From NCBI GenBank assembly GCA_910577675.1, contig CAJTOR010000020.1, positions 1 to 59,654 of the forward strand: a stretch of 59,654 nt of DNA, written 5' to 3'. Both the position numbers and the translations under genes were made by a program. The stretch comes from an uncultured Lachnospiraceae bacterium (GTDB lineage Bacteria > Bacillota > Clostridia > Lachnospirales > Lachnospiraceae). Under the pieces are notes generated by a model, which ran no database searches, was not told where the DNA came from, and saw nothing but the letters and a program-made list of their open reading frames with translations. How positions within the stretch are numbered: position 1 is the first letter of the stretch; each line of letters starts with the position of its first letter. Shown here piece after piece: positions 42,132-51,450 of the stretch.

Positions 42132-43502
42132 TTGTCGATGGAAAAGAAAGCGGAAGGGATTCCTGGGGGGATTTCCGTTAAAAAGCAAAGTGATATGCGT
42201 GGGAATTATCTGGTTGCGGTGGGCTGTAAGGAAGGTGATTACCGGGAGGAAATGTTAAAAAACAGCAGGATACCGGGGCTGTTAGCTGTGACGGGGCAGG
42301 ATTTTGACGGCAGGCATGAACTGTGGTATGAAACAGGCAGTATGCAGCCTTTAAGTATAAAATTTAAACAGAATGCACCGGGAGCTGATGAAATTACAAA
42401 TTTGATGCATCAGATCGGGGACATGGCAGAAAGGCTTGAGGAGTATTTACTTGAGCCGGAGGAGATTGGGCTTGCACTTTCCTGGATTTTTGAGGGCGAG
42501 GATGGACAGTATCTGTTCCTGTATCTTCCGGGCTATGCGGACAGCGTGAAAGCTGGGGTTTGCGGGCTTCTGGAAGAGTTGATGGAATACGTGGATTATG
42601 AAAATCACAGAGCGGTTTCATTTTTATACTTGCTGCATGCGGGGAGCAGGCAGAAGTCGGGAGGTATATTTGCCCTGCGCCGACTTTGCGGGGAAATTTT
42701 AAAGTCGGAGCAGGAGGAGATAGCAGAGCGCAGGGAGGATGATTTTCTTTCTGACTTTGGGGAGGGGATGAAATCGGGGGAGAAGAGTGGAGGAAAAACA
42801 GGGGAGAAAAGCAGGATTAAGAAGATAATGGGAGCAAGGGAGGTATTTGAGAAGAGAAATGACTGGGGCAATGGGCAGGGGATAAGACCTGATGGGGCTG
42901 CAAAGGAAGGTTGCAGTACCAATCAAAGTGTATGTATCAGCACAGGAAAAAGCGATAGAATTGTTGCAGCCGGGACAGATCAGAAATCAGGAAAGGTAAA
43001 AAGCTTCTGGGGCAGGATTCGCAGTTATATCAAAAAGAATACGAAGGTTAAGGAGCGCAGTTTGGGGGAATATACACCGGATTATGAGTATGGGGTATCA
43101 GGATATGTTAGCAGTGGGACAATGGATGGGGAGTACCCATCGGGGGAAATAACAGAAACAGTGCTGCTTGCAGGGAACACAGAAACTACACTTCTTGCGG
43201 AAGAATTTTGCAGTTTAAAACCAGAGAATGGGGAGTGCGGCGAAATCCGTCTGGGGGTCTTTCCTTTTTGCATCGGGAAGGAAGAAACCTGTGATTATGT
43301 GTTGAAGGAGCCGGTAATCAGCCGCCGCCACGCAAAAATATTTCATGAAGGGACACAGTATTTCCTTATGGATACAAAATCATTGAACGGAACCTGCCTA
43401 AACGGAAACAGGCTTGCCGCCAACGCAAAAATCGAGATAAAGGATGGTGACCGGATTGATTTTGCTGATATTTGTTTTATCTTTACTTGCTGTAAATCGT
43501 GA
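42132..43502 (+). CDS. DUF6382 and FHA-domain protein of the Tad locus
   Basis: This 456-residue protein has an N-terminal DUF6382-like region (NYLVAVGCKEGDYREEMLKN, SRIPGLLAVTGQDFDGRHEL, YETGSMQPLSI), a charged low-complexity linker (about 200-330), and a C-terminal FHA domain (LGVFPFCIGKEETCDYVL, VISRRHAKIFHEG, DTKSLNGTCLNGNRL). FHA domains read phosphothreonine, so this links the pilus system to Ser/Thr kinase signalling. The start is TTG at good spacing, or an ATG two codons later. It ends the operon. Confidence 0.85.
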   Translation: MSMEKKAEGIPGGISVKKQSDMRGNYLVAVGCKEGDYREEMLKNSRIPGLLAVTGQDFDGRHELWYETGSMQPLSIKFKQNAPGADEITNLMHQIGDMAERLEEYLLEPEEIGLALSWIFEGEDGQYLFLYLPGYADSVKAGVCGLLEELMEYVDYENHRAVSFLYLLHAGSRQKSGGIFALRRLCGEILKSEQEEIAERREDDFLSDFGEGMKSGEKSGGKTGEKSRIKKIMGAREVFEKRNDWGNGQGIRPDGAAKEGCSTNQSVCISTGKSDRIVAAGTDQKSGKVKSFWGRIRSYIKKNTKVKERSLGEYTPDYEYGVSGYVSSGTMDGEYPSGEITETVLLAGNTETTLLAEEFCSLKPENGECGEIRLGVFPFCIGKEETCDYVLKEPVISRRHAKIFHEGTQYFLMDTKSLNGTCLNGNRLAANAKIEIKDGDRIDFADICFIFTCCKS

Positions 43503-43515
43503 AATGGTATATAAT
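43487..43515 (+). promoter_or_regulatory. glpK promoter
   Basis: TTGCTG (43487-43492), 17 bp, TATAAT (43510-43515), about 30 bp before the glycerol kinase ATG. The -10 is perfect, the -35 weak. It overlaps the end of the FHA gene. Confidence 0.6.
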
Positions 43516-43544
43516 ATCAAAAAACGGTAAGGAGAAGAACCGGT

Positions 43545-45065
43545 ATGCCGGCGATGGAAGCAATGGAGAAGAAATATGTAATGGCGCTGGATCAGGGAAC
43601 TACCAGTTCGCGCTGCATTTTGTTTACAGGGACGGGTGAGGTTGCGGGTGTGGCGCAAAAAGAGTTTCCACAGCTTTATCCTAAGGCGGGATATGTGGAG
43701 CATAATCCCAAGGATATCTGGTCCTCGCAGGTCAGTGTGGCAGTGGAGGCAATGTTGAAGGCGGGGGTATCAGCGAAGGAGATTGCCGCAATCGGCATCA
43801 CAAACCAGAGGGAAACAACAATTGTCTGGAACCGCCATACCGGGCAGCCGGTATATAATGCGATTGTGTGGCAGTGCCGCCGCACGGCTCTGATGATTGA
43901 CGAGCTAAAAAAAGAGGGGCTTGATGAGTGGGTCAGGCAAAAAACAGGTCTGATTCCGGACGCTTATTTTTCTGCGACAAAACTAAAATGGATTCTTACA
44001 AATGTGCCGGGAGCAATGGAATCTGCAAAGAGGGGTGACCTGCTTTTTGGGACGGTGGATACTTGGCTGATCTGGAATCTCACACATGGGAGAATACATG
44101 TTACGGATTATACCAACGCCTCCCGGACAATGCTCTTTGATATCGAAAAACTTTGCTGGGACAGGGAATTGCTTGATTATTTTGGTGTCCCGGAATGTAT
44201 GCTGCCGGAAGTAAAGCCGTCAAGCTGTGTTTATGGGATGACGGATGCGGCGGTTTTTGGCGGGGAAATTCCGATTGCGGGGGCTGCGGGAGATCAGCAG
44301 GCAGCGCTTTTTGGACAGTGCTGTTTTGAGCCGGGGGAAGCGAAAAACACCTATGGGACGGGGTGTTTTTTGCTGATGAATACAGGCAAGGAGCGGATCG
44401 TTTCAAGGAACAGGCTGCTGACAACGGTTGCGGCCAGTCTGGATGAAAAGCCGGACTATGCGTTGGAAGGAAGCATTTTTGTGGCGGGGGCTGCGATTCA
44501 GTGGCTTAGGGATGAGCAGGCACTTATTAAAAATGCTGCCCAGTCGGAGGAGGAAGCGCTAAAAGTTTCCGATACAAATGATGTTTATGTTGTCCCTGCT
44601 TTCACCGGTATTGGAGCGCCATATTGGAACCCTTATGCGCGCGGTACAATTGTGGGGATAACAAGGGGATTTAATCATAAACATATGGTTCGTGCAACTC
44701 TGGAGTCGATTGCATATCAGGTTTATGATGTGCTTGATGCCATGAGGCAGGATTCAGGAATCCATTTGGAGAGCCTTAAAGTGGATGGTGGAGCCAGCGC
44801 AAATAATTTCCTGATGCAGTTTCAGGCTGATCTGCTTAGGGCAACTGTATCCAGACCAAGATGTATTGAAACGACGGCGCTCGGTGCAGCATATCTTGCA
44901 GGGCTTTCTACCGGGTATTGGGATAATACGGAGCAGATCAAGGCGAACTGGTCGCTTGAGCGAAAGTTTGCGAGCCAAATAACACAGGTCTGCCGCGATG
45001 AGAAATTAAAAGGCTGGCACCGCGCCGTGCGCTGCGCACTTGCCTGGGCGGAGGACCGGGAGTGA
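43545..45065 (+). CDS. glpK: Glycerol kinase
   Basis: This 506-residue FGGY-family kinase converts glycerol to glycerol-3-phosphate. Motifs are KYVMALDQGTTSSRCILF, AIGITNQRETTIVWNRHTG, VTDYTNASRTMLFDIEKL, GDQQAALFGQCCFEPGEAK and LKVDGGASANNFLMQFQADL. Length is exactly typical. Start at MPAMEAMEKKY follows aaggaga. It stands as a single gene after the Tad operon; no glpF or glpD is nearby, so regulation with glycerol uptake must be elsewhere. Confidence 0.97.
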   Translation: MPAMEAMEKKYVMALDQGTTSSRCILFTGTGEVAGVAQKEFPQLYPKAGYVEHNPKDIWSSQVSVAVEAMLKAGVSAKEIAAIGITNQRETTIVWNRHTGQPVYNAIVWQCRRTALMIDELKKEGLDEWVRQKTGLIPDAYFSATKLKWILTNVPGAMESAKRGDLLFGTVDTWLIWNLTHGRIHVTDYTNASRTMLFDIEKLCWDRELLDYFGVPECMLPEVKPSSCVYGMTDAAVFGGEIPIAGAAGDQQAALFGQCCFEPGEAKNTYGTGCFLLMNTGKERIVSRNRLLTTVAASLDEKPDYALEGSIFVAGAAIQWLRDEQALIKNAAQSEEEALKVSDTNDVYVVPAFTGIGAPYWNPYARGTIVGITRGFNHKHMVRATLESIAYQVYDVLDAMRQDSGIHLESLKVDGGASANNFLMQFQADLLRATVSRPRCIETTALGAAYLAGLSTGYWDNTEQIKANWSLERKFASQITQVCRDEKLKGWHRAVRCALAWAEDRE

Positions 45066-45141
45066 TAAGTGGAGACCTATGCTGCTGCAAAGGTTTTGAC
45101 CCTGTGCGGATCGCTTCTAATATGGGATGTTGGAGGATACA

Positions 45142-46179
45142 ATGTTAGAAAAGGAGTTAGACCTGCTTTTGCAGAAAAGAAGCTATCAGCGCCTGGCACT
45201 TAACACGCCAGCGATACGCGTTTATGCCAGGCCGGTTGAGGGGCGCTGTTATGCTGTTGTCTATTATCCGGAAGATGCGGCGAAAACGATTACGTCACAG
45301 AGCCAGGAGCATATTGTAAGAAACGTAAGGCAATATTTTTATGATTCGGGCTATGTGGGACTTGAGGTATTAAGTCTTGTGGAAACGGGGGAGCCTGCGC
45401 GCATAAAGACAGCGTTCGGGACATATGAGAATGTCTGGTTCCTCGATGGGAGAGCCGGGCGGTTGGTACTCTATGAGGGGCAGGAGGATTTTGATGGTCT
45501 GCGTGCCGGATTGGAGGATATCCTCTGTATGCCGCAAGAGAATATGCGGGGGGAAAAAGGAAAATACTTTGCGGTATCACCCTGCAATACCCTGTTAGTT
45601 GCCGCAAATATCCTTATCTTTCTTCTGTGTGAGATTTTTGGATCAACATTGGATACAGGATTCCTGCTGGCGCACGGTGCACTGAATTACCAGATGGTGG
45701 TGGGGGCTGGTGAGTATTACCGGCTTTTTACCTATATGTTCCTGCATGGAGGGATACAACATTTATTTAATAACATGCTTATTTTGTGGTTTTTGGGGGA
45801 TAATTTGGAAAGGCAGATGGGGCATGTAAAATATTTGATTCTTTATTTTGTTTCGGGAATTCTTGCAGGGTTAGCCTCGATGAGTTATAATGAAAGTATA
45901 GGGAGGTTTGTGATCTGCGTGGGAGCGTCCGGAGCGATTTTTGGTGTGAGCGGCGCGCTTGCGTATATAGTTTTGGTAAACCGCGGGCATGTGGAAAATC
46001 TGACGGTACGGCAGATGCTTCTGTTTATTGCGTTGAGCCTGTATGGGGGGTTCAGCAGCCAGGGGGTGGATAATGTCGCCCATGTCGGCGGGCTGGTGGC
46101 AGGGGTGTGCCTGGCATTGCTGCTTTACCGCAAAAAAAGAGCCGGGAACGGACCTACGGCAGAAAAGAGGTTGGATTGA
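45142..46179 (+). CDS. Rhomboid-family intramembrane serine protease
   Basis: This 345-residue protein has about 150 residues of soluble N-terminal domain, then a six-helix rhomboid core. Motifs are MFLHGGIQHLFNNMLILWFL (oxyanion His/Asn), CVGASGAIFGVSGALAYI with the catalytic serine in GASGAIFG, and VAHVGGLVAGVCLALLL with the catalytic histidine. It cleaves membrane proteins within the bilayer. The ATG after ggaggata is preferred to one five codons upstream. Its stop overlaps the TTG start of the next gene (TTGA). Confidence 0.93.
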   Translation: MLEKELDLLLQKRSYQRLALNTPAIRVYARPVEGRCYAVVYYPEDAAKTITSQSQEHIVRNVRQYFYDSGYVGLEVLSLVETGEPARIKTAFGTYENVWFLDGRAGRLVLYEGQEDFDGLRAGLEDILCMPQENMRGEKGKYFAVSPCNTLLVAANILIFLLCEIFGSTLDTGFLLAHGALNYQMVVGAGEYYRLFTYMFLHGGIQHLFNNMLILWFLGDNLERQMGHVKYLILYFVSGILAGLASMSYNESIGRFVICVGASGAIFGVSGALAYIVLVNRGHVENLTVRQMLLFIALSLYGGFSSQGVDNVAHVGGLVAGVCLALLLYRKKRAGNGPTAEKRLD

Positions 46180-47186
46180 AGGTTAATTTATATTATGGTG
46201 GAAGAGGGCTTATTGAAGACCCGACGATCTATGTGATGAATCGGATCACTTCCGTTTTGGAGGAATTGCGCGTCCAGGTGGAAAGATTTAATCTGTATGA
46301 GCAAAAAAGCAGTATCACAGTGCTGCCAAATACGCTCAAGGAAGCGGATGGCATTATTTTGGCTGTGAATCTCGAGTGGCTTGGGATAGGCGGCTATATG
46401 CATGAGTTTCTTGATTCGTGCTGGCTCTACGCAAATAAGGAGAAAATACGCAGCACATATATGATGCCGGTCGTGGTCGCCACAACATATGGGGAGCGGG
46501 ATGCGGAGAACATGCTGGTGAAGGCATGGGAGTTGATGGGAGGTCTTTCGGCGGAGGGGATTCGAGTTTTTGTGGAGAACCAGGCGGAGTTTGAGACGAG
46601 TATGCCCTACCGCTCGATTATAGAGAAAAAATCGGAGGCATTTTACCGGATTATCAACCAGAAGGGAAGAATTCTGCCGAGCAGTAACTATGTGGTAAAG
46701 GAGAGTATCCATGTCAGCCAGCCGCTCGATTTAACGCCACAGGAGAGTGAGCAGCTCTCTAAGTATGTGTCGGACGATGCCAGGGTTCAGAAGCAGAAAA
46801 AGGATATCGAGGAACTTGCGGTGCTTTTTAAGGGGATGTTAGGGAGTGAGGGCGGCGAGGAACGCTACGAGTTTGAGAAAAATTTCCGGGAGAATTTTAA
46901 GCCGCAGGGAAAAGATTTCCATGCGATTTATTCCGTATATTTTACGGATGTGGAGAAAACCCTGATTATCGAGATTATGGGGGAGAGCCTGCGCTGCTAT
47001 TACGGGGAGAAAAAGGAGAATGAGGTGGATATGGCAGCAAAGACAACAAGGGAGGTTATGAACCGGATAGTAAATGGCAGGACGACATTCCAGGGAGCGT
47101 TTATGTCCGGGGAGCTGACCTGCAAGGGAGATTTCAGGACTTTGCGTACCTTTGACAATTTTTTTACTTTCAATATTCTTTCTTAG
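46176..47186 (+). CDS. Flavodoxin-like/SCP2-like fusion protein
   Basis: This 336-residue protein starts at TTG overlapping the rhomboid stop (TTGA). The N-terminal part, VNLYYGGRGLIEDPTIYVMN, ADGIILAVNLEWLGIGGYM and VVVATTYGERDAENML, follows a flavodoxin/NAD(P)H oxidoreductase-like plan. The C-terminal part, VMNRIVNGRTTFQGAFMSGE and LTCKGDFRTLRTFDNFF, resembles an SCP2 sterol-carrier fold. Function is unknown; lipid- or flavin-linked membrane chemistry is possible. Coupled translation with rhomboid suggests a shared role at the membrane. Confidence 0.7.
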   Translation: MKVNLYYGGRGLIEDPTIYVMNRITSVLEELRVQVERFNLYEQKSSITVLPNTLKEADGIILAVNLEWLGIGGYMHEFLDSCWLYANKEKIRSTYMMPVVVATTYGERDAENMLVKAWELMGGLSAEGIRVFVENQAEFETSMPYRSIIEKKSEAFYRIINQKGRILPSSNYVVKESIHVSQPLDLTPQESEQLSKYVSDDARVQKQKKDIEELAVLFKGMLGSEGGEERYEFEKNFRENFKPQGKDFHAIYSVYFTDVEKTLIIEIMGESLRCYYGEKKENEVDMAAKTTREVMNRIVNGRTTFQGAFMSGELTCKGDFRTLRTFDNFFTFNILS

Positions 47187-47306
47187 AGTGCAGTTATGAT
47201 AGAGTAAGGTGAAATGGATGGAATAACGGGGAAAGTCTTTATTTGCGCAGTTAATGCGGGCGCTTTCCCATAACAGAGATAGAATACAGAAAAAGGAGTT
47301 GCCGTT

Positions 47307-47576
47307 TTGTTTCGGATATGGGCAAAAATATGGAAGGGAAACCGGATGCTGCGGGACATGGTAGTGTGCAATGATAATGTGCAGATGACGCGCACACACA
47401 AAATTTTTGCAGCCCTGGATGAGATTTGTAACGAGTTTGACCTCTCGAAACCGATCTGGCTTGATGCTACGGTTGCGGATTTTAAAAAGCATGATCGGAC
47501 GAGATTCACACAGGATAATTTTATTGATAAGATTGAGTTTGATTTCCTCGAAATCCATGTGATTGAGGAGGACTGA
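47307..47576 (+). CDS. Conserved small protein of unknown function
   Basis: This 89-residue protein starts at TTG (MFRIWAKIWKGNRML...) behind aaaggagtt; an internal ATG (MLRDMVVCNDN) is possible. It includes MTRTHKIFAALDEICNEFDL, KPIWLDATVADFKKHDRTRF and a C-terminal EFDFLEIHVIEED. No family was recognised, but the composition and reading are regular and the ribosome site is good. It lies between the flavodoxin/SCP2 gene and the M15 peptidase gene, about 120 bp from the former. Confidence 0.7.
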   Translation: MFRIWAKIWKGNRMLRDMVVCNDNVQMTRTHKIFAALDEICNEFDLSKPIWLDATVADFKKHDRTRFTQDNFIDKIEFDFLEIHVIEED

Positions 47577-47656
47577 CCCGGTTGGGATTTTATAAGATGT
47601 CACAGGAGAGCGAAAGCTTTGTGTAACTGATTTTCTGGCGGAAGGAGGGATGCGGT

Positions 47657-48838
47657 ATGAAAAAACTTATAAAGGGCAAGTTTTCTGGCACAGTGCTGCT
47701 TGGAGTTTTGTTTTTTGCCGCAGGTTGTGGCAGCAGGGAGGAAGACAGCCCGCCCAACTACGTTGTGAATAGGGTGCAGACTGGGACGACGGCGGGAGAT
47801 ACAAAGGCAGTGGGCGATCTGGCTGATAAAGAAGCAGACAGGGTGCCGACGGGCGGACTTAGTATTATCCAGGAAGATATTGCGGGGGCAAATGGAAAGG
47901 ACACAGAAGGGGGAGCGGAAGGTGGGGATGCTTACGGAGAAGATAATAATCAGGAGTGTGAAGAACAGGAAGATCAGGTAGGGCAGGAAAATCAAGGAAA
48001 TCAGGAAGTGGCTCCGGATTTTAAAGTTCCTGTTAAAAATGGGGCTGGGAACGACAGTGCAAAGGATGGCGCTGAAGGGGAGCTATATGTAAGCACAATA
48101 CAGGAAGACTCTGACGTGGAAAATGTGGAAGACGTGGACGAAGGGGAATTTGACGCGGATAAGATTGAAGTGGTGCCGGCGGATGAACTGGCACTTTTAC
48201 CGGCGGGGACGAAGGTTGATATTGCACCTTTTACAGTAAAACAGGTGGAAGAGTGTTTTAACTTCGGGGAGATTACAGATTCCGTTTTTTTGCGGATGAA
48301 GGGAAATTCCTACGCTGAAGGCGCGACAATAGACCGGGGGGAGCTTAGTTATGTCAGGGTACTGCACTATAATTTAAACGGGGAGGTCTGCATTGGGGAG
48401 ATGGTTGTAAATTCTACCATTGCGCAGGAGATAAGGGATATATTCCTGGAACTTTTTGAGTTGCAGTACCCGATCGGGAAAATGGTATTAATAGATACAT
48501 ACGGCGGGGATGACAAAGCTTCCATGGCGGATAATAATACATCCGCATTTAATTTCCGGTATGTGGAGGGAACTACTTCGCTGTCGTGGCACGCATATGG
48601 GCTTGCAGTTGACATCAATCCGTTGTATAATCCTTATATTCCGGAAAGGGAGGGAGTGGAAAAAGTGCTCCCGGAAAATGCATTGCCGTATGTGGATCGG
48701 GATGCGGAGTGTGAGTATTATATACAGCATGGAGATCCATGTTACGAGGCGTTTGTCAGCCGGGGCTTTGAATGGGGCGGTGACTGGGAGGGCAGCAAGG
48801 ATTACCAGCACTTTTTCAAAGCGCAGGAGCAGGATTGA
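47657..48838 (+). CDS. M15-family D,D-carboxypeptidase-like lipoprotein
   Basis: This 393-residue protein has a lipoprotein signal with lipobox LFFAAGC, then a long acidic Gly/Asp/Glu/Gln tether (about 25-185), then a peptidase M15 domain. Zn ligands are in SWHAYGLAVDINPLYNPYI (His and Asp) and in GFEWGGDWEGSKDYQHFF (His). It is similar to VanY/CwlK-type enzymes that trim peptidoglycan stem peptides. It is anchored outside the membrane; the acidic tether probably spans the wall. ATG after ggaggga. It is followed by dnaX with a 35-bp gap. Confidence 0.9.
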   Translation: MKKLIKGKFSGTVLLGVLFFAAGCGSREEDSPPNYVVNRVQTGTTAGDTKAVGDLADKEADRVPTGGLSIIQEDIAGANGKDTEGGAEGGDAYGEDNNQECEEQEDQVGQENQGNQEVAPDFKVPVKNGAGNDSAKDGAEGELYVSTIQEDSDVENVEDVDEGEFDADKIEVVPADELALLPAGTKVDIAPFTVKQVEECFNFGEITDSVFLRMKGNSYAEGATIDRGELSYVRVLHYNLNGEVCIGEMVVNSTIAQEIRDIFLELFELQYPIGKMVLIDTYGGDDKASMADNNTSAFNFRYVEGTTSLSWHAYGLAVDINPLYNPYIPEREGVEKVLPENALPYVDRDAECEYYIQHGDPCYEAFVSRGFEWGGDWEGSKDYQHFFKAQEQD

Positions 48839-48873
48839 TTTAATCAGGATAAGCAGAAAAGGAGCGCAGCGCT

Positions 48874-50433
48874 ATGTCATATATGGCTTTGTATAGAAAA
48901 TTCCGTCCGGATAATTTTGATGATGTCAAAGGGCAGGACGCTATTGTCACGACGCTGCGCAACCAGGTGAAGTCAGGGCGGATGGGGCACGCCTACCTAT
49001 TTTGCGGGACGCGGGGCACCGGTAAGACAAGTGTGGCAAAAATACTTGCGAAAGCGGTAAACTGCGAGTCGCCCAGGGAAGGGAATCCATGCAATCAATG
49101 TGCCATCTGCCGCGCGGTGAATGCGGGGAATTCGATGAATGTGATCGAGATTGACGCGGCATCCAACAATGGAGTGGAAAATATCCGTGAGATTGTTGAT
49201 GAGGTGAAGTATTCTCCAACCGAAGGAAAGTATAAGGTATACATTGTTGATGAGGTTCATATGTTATCCCCCGGTGCATTTAACGCGTTGTTAAAGACAC
49301 TGGAGGAGCCGCCGGGGTATGTTATATTTATATTGGCAACTACGGAGGTACAGAAGATACCTATAACAATACTTTCGCGCTGCCAGCGCTACGATTTTAA
49401 GAGGATTACCGTAGACTGTATTGCCGCGCGGCTTACGGAGCTGATGGAGCGGGAAGGACTTTTGGCGCAGGAGAAGGCGCTGCGCTATATTGCTAGGATG
49501 GCGGACGGGGCGATGAGGGATGCTTTGAGCCTGTTAGACCAGTGCATTGCATTTTATCCGGAGGGGACACTCGGGTATGAGGAGGTTCTAGAAGTCCTTG
49601 GGAGCGTGGATGTTGAGGTTTTTGCAAAGCTTCTGCGCTATATCAGCAAAGCGGATGTTAACGGATGTATTTCCCTGCTTGACGAGGTGATGGTGGCTGG
49701 CAGGGAACTTATGCAGTTTGCAGTGGATTTTACCTGGTATTTGAGGAACCTGCTACTTATTAAGGTTTCCGGGGAGATGGAGGGCATAATTGAAGTTTCC
49801 GCGGATCAGATGGCGCTGTTAAAGCACGAGTCGGCTGTGGCGGAGGGGGAAACACTGTTGCGCTACATCCGGATTTTTTCTGAATTATCAAACCAGATGA
49901 AATATGCAGCGCAGAAGCGTATCCTGTTTGAAGTGGCATTAATCAAGCTGTGCCGTCCGGCAATGGAAACGGATTACAATTCCCTGATCGACCGGATAAG
50001 GCTGCTTGAAAAACGGCTCGAGAGCGGCGATTTCGTGGAAAGGAAAGCCGAAGAGCCAAAGAAAGAAAAGGAACCGGAGCCAGACAAATCCGCGGTCGGG
50101 GAACCGGGGGCAATGGCAGGTAATATGCAAAAAGTGGCTGAGGGCTGGGGGGAGATAAAGAAAAAACTTTCTCCGCTTTTGCGCACGGCGCTTATTTCGG
50201 CAAAGCCCTCCGCGGGCGGGGATAATGTGTTATCACTTAGTTTTACACATGAACTTGACAGAAAAGTGGTTGAGGAACGGCTCGAAGAGATTAAGGGGGC
50301 GGTGCAGGCAGTGACCGGTGAAACAGTCGAGGTGCGGGTGGTCGATGACCAGTCACAAAAGGAGGATGGCAGGGGATATCCCGACCTTAAAAAGATTATT
50401 AAAAATATTCCAGTTGAGTATCTGGATGAGTAA
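48874..50433 (+). CDS. dnaX: DNA polymerase III subunit gamma/tau
   Basis: This 519-residue clamp-loader ATPase has the N-terminus SYMALYRKFRPDNFDDVKGQ, P-loop GTRGTGKTSVAK, a zinc site CNQCAIC with upstream Cys, VYIVDEVHMLSPGAFNALLK and SRCQRYDFKRI. The C-terminal region is short and acidic-basic (EPKKEKEPEPDK), ending VEYLDE, so it is near the tau size for Clostridia. No obvious A AAA AAG shift site was seen. aaaggag precedes the ATG. It leads the classic dnaX-ybaB-recR unit. Confidence 0.97.
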   Translation: MSYMALYRKFRPDNFDDVKGQDAIVTTLRNQVKSGRMGHAYLFCGTRGTGKTSVAKILAKAVNCESPREGNPCNQCAICRAVNAGNSMNVIEIDAASNNGVENIREIVDEVKYSPTEGKYKVYIVDEVHMLSPGAFNALLKTLEEPPGYVIFILATTEVQKIPITILSRCQRYDFKRITVDCIAARLTELMEREGLLAQEKALRYIARMADGAMRDALSLLDQCIAFYPEGTLGYEEVLEVLGSVDVEVFAKLLRYISKADVNGCISLLDEVMVAGRELMQFAVDFTWYLRNLLLIKVSGEMEGIIEVSADQMALLKHESAVAEGETLLRYIRIFSELSNQMKYAAQKRILFEVALIKLCRPAMETDYNSLIDRIRLLEKRLESGDFVERKAEEPKKEKEPEPDKSAVGEPGAMAGNMQKVAEGWGEIKKKLSPLLRTALISAKPSAGGDNVLSLSFTHELDRKVVEERLEEIKGAVQAVTGETVEVRVVDDQSQKEDGRGYPDLKKIIKNIPVEYLDE

Positions 50434-50452
50434 AAGGAAGGAGATAAGTAAA

Positions 50453-50803
50453 ATGGCAAAACGTGGAGGATTTCCTGGGGGCGCTATGCCGGGCAACATG
50501 AATAACCTGATGAAGCAGGCGCAGAGGATGCAAAAGCAGATGGAAGAAAAGACAAAGGAGATGGAGGAGAAGGTCTGGGAGGCAAGTGCCGGGGGAGGCG
50601 CGGTCACAGTCAAAGTATCCGGCAAAAAAGAGGTTGTGGAAGTGAAGCTTGCCCCGGAAGTGGTTGATCCGGACGATATTGAGATGCTGCAGGATCTTAT
50701 TGTGGCAGCAACCAATGAGGCGTGGCGCAAGATGGAGGAGGACTCGACCCAGATGATGAATTCGATTGCCGGCGGTCTGGGAAATTTTGGAGGGTTGTTC
50801 TAA
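50453..50803 (+). CDS. ybaB: YbaB/EbfC-family nucleoid-associated protein
   Basis: This 116-residue protein, MAKRGGFPGGAMPGNMNNLM, then KQAQRMQKQMEEKTKEMEEK, is the family's coiled N-terminus, followed by ASAGGGAVTVKVSGKKEVVE and LQDLIVAATNEAWRKM. It binds DNA as a dimer ('tweezer' fold). It lies between dnaX and recR, the standard order, 19 bp after dnaX. aaggaggag gives a strong ribosome site. The short glycine-rich C-terminus (GGLGNFGGLF) is normal. Confidence 0.96.
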   Translation: MAKRGGFPGGAMPGNMNNLMKQAQRMQKQMEEKTKEMEEKVWEASAGGGAVTVKVSGKKEVVEVKLAPEVVDPDDIEMLQDLIVAATNEAWRKMEEDSTQMMNSIAGGLGNFGGLF

Positions 50804-50815
50804 GGCGGGGGAAAC

Positions 50816-51412
50816 GTGGATTATTACAGTAGTCAAATCAGTAGTCTGATTTCAGAACTGGCAAGGTTGCCGGGAATTGGTGCTAAGACAGCACAGCGTC
50901 TGGCGTTCCATATTATCAATATGCCGAGGGAGCAGGTGGAAAGACTTTCCCAGGCGATGATATCGGCGCGGAATAATATACATTATTGTAAGGTATGCTG
51001 CACTTTGACGGACGGGGAGGTCTGTCCGATCTGTGCGAGCGCAAAGCGCAGCCAGAAAACAATCATGGTGGTGGAAAATGCAAGGGATCTGGCAGCCTAT
51101 GAAAAGACGGGAAAATATGAGGGCGTTTACCATGTGCTGCATGGGGCGATCTCCCCGATGCTTGGCATAGGACCTGCCGATATCCGCTTAAAAGAGCTGT
51201 TGATGCGCTTACAGGGCGAGGTGGAGGAAGTTATTATCGCGACGAACTCAAGTCTTGAGGGGGAAGCAACTGCAATGTATATCAGCAAGCTTGTAAAACC
51301 GACCGGTATAAAGGTGACGCGGATTGCAAGCGGTGTCCCGGTGGGCGGGGATCTGGAGTATATTGATGAGGTGACCCTGCTTAGGGCGCTCGACGGCAGG
51401 GTGGAACTCTAG
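50816..51412 (+). CDS. recR: Recombination mediator RecR
   Basis: This 198-residue protein starts with GTG. It has the HhH region LISELARLPGIGAKTAQRLA, a C4 zinc finger with CKVCCTLTDGEVCPIC, and a Toprim domain (TIMVVENARDLAAYEKTGKY) ending with the Walker-B-like GVPVGGDLEYIDE. It works with RecF/RecO to load RecA at gaps. Length is exactly typical. It starts 12 bp after ybaB stop, in one operon with dnaX. Confidence 0.97.
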   Translation: MDYYSSQISSLISELARLPGIGAKTAQRLAFHIINMPREQVERLSQAMISARNNIHYCKVCCTLTDGEVCPICASAKRSQKTIMVVENARDLAAYEKTGKYEGVYHVLHGAISPMLGIGPADIRLKELLMRLQGEVEEVIIATNSSLEGEATAMYISKLVKPTGIKVTRIASGVPVGGDLEYIDEVTLLRALDGRVEL

Positions 51413-51450
51413 GCGGCTGCCCGTGGTCTGTGGTAAAAAGGAGGTACATC

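Noticed and set aside
48874..50433. Programmed frameshift in dnaX
   Set aside because: No A AAA AAG-type heptamer in register was found, and the frame runs to a normal-length product.
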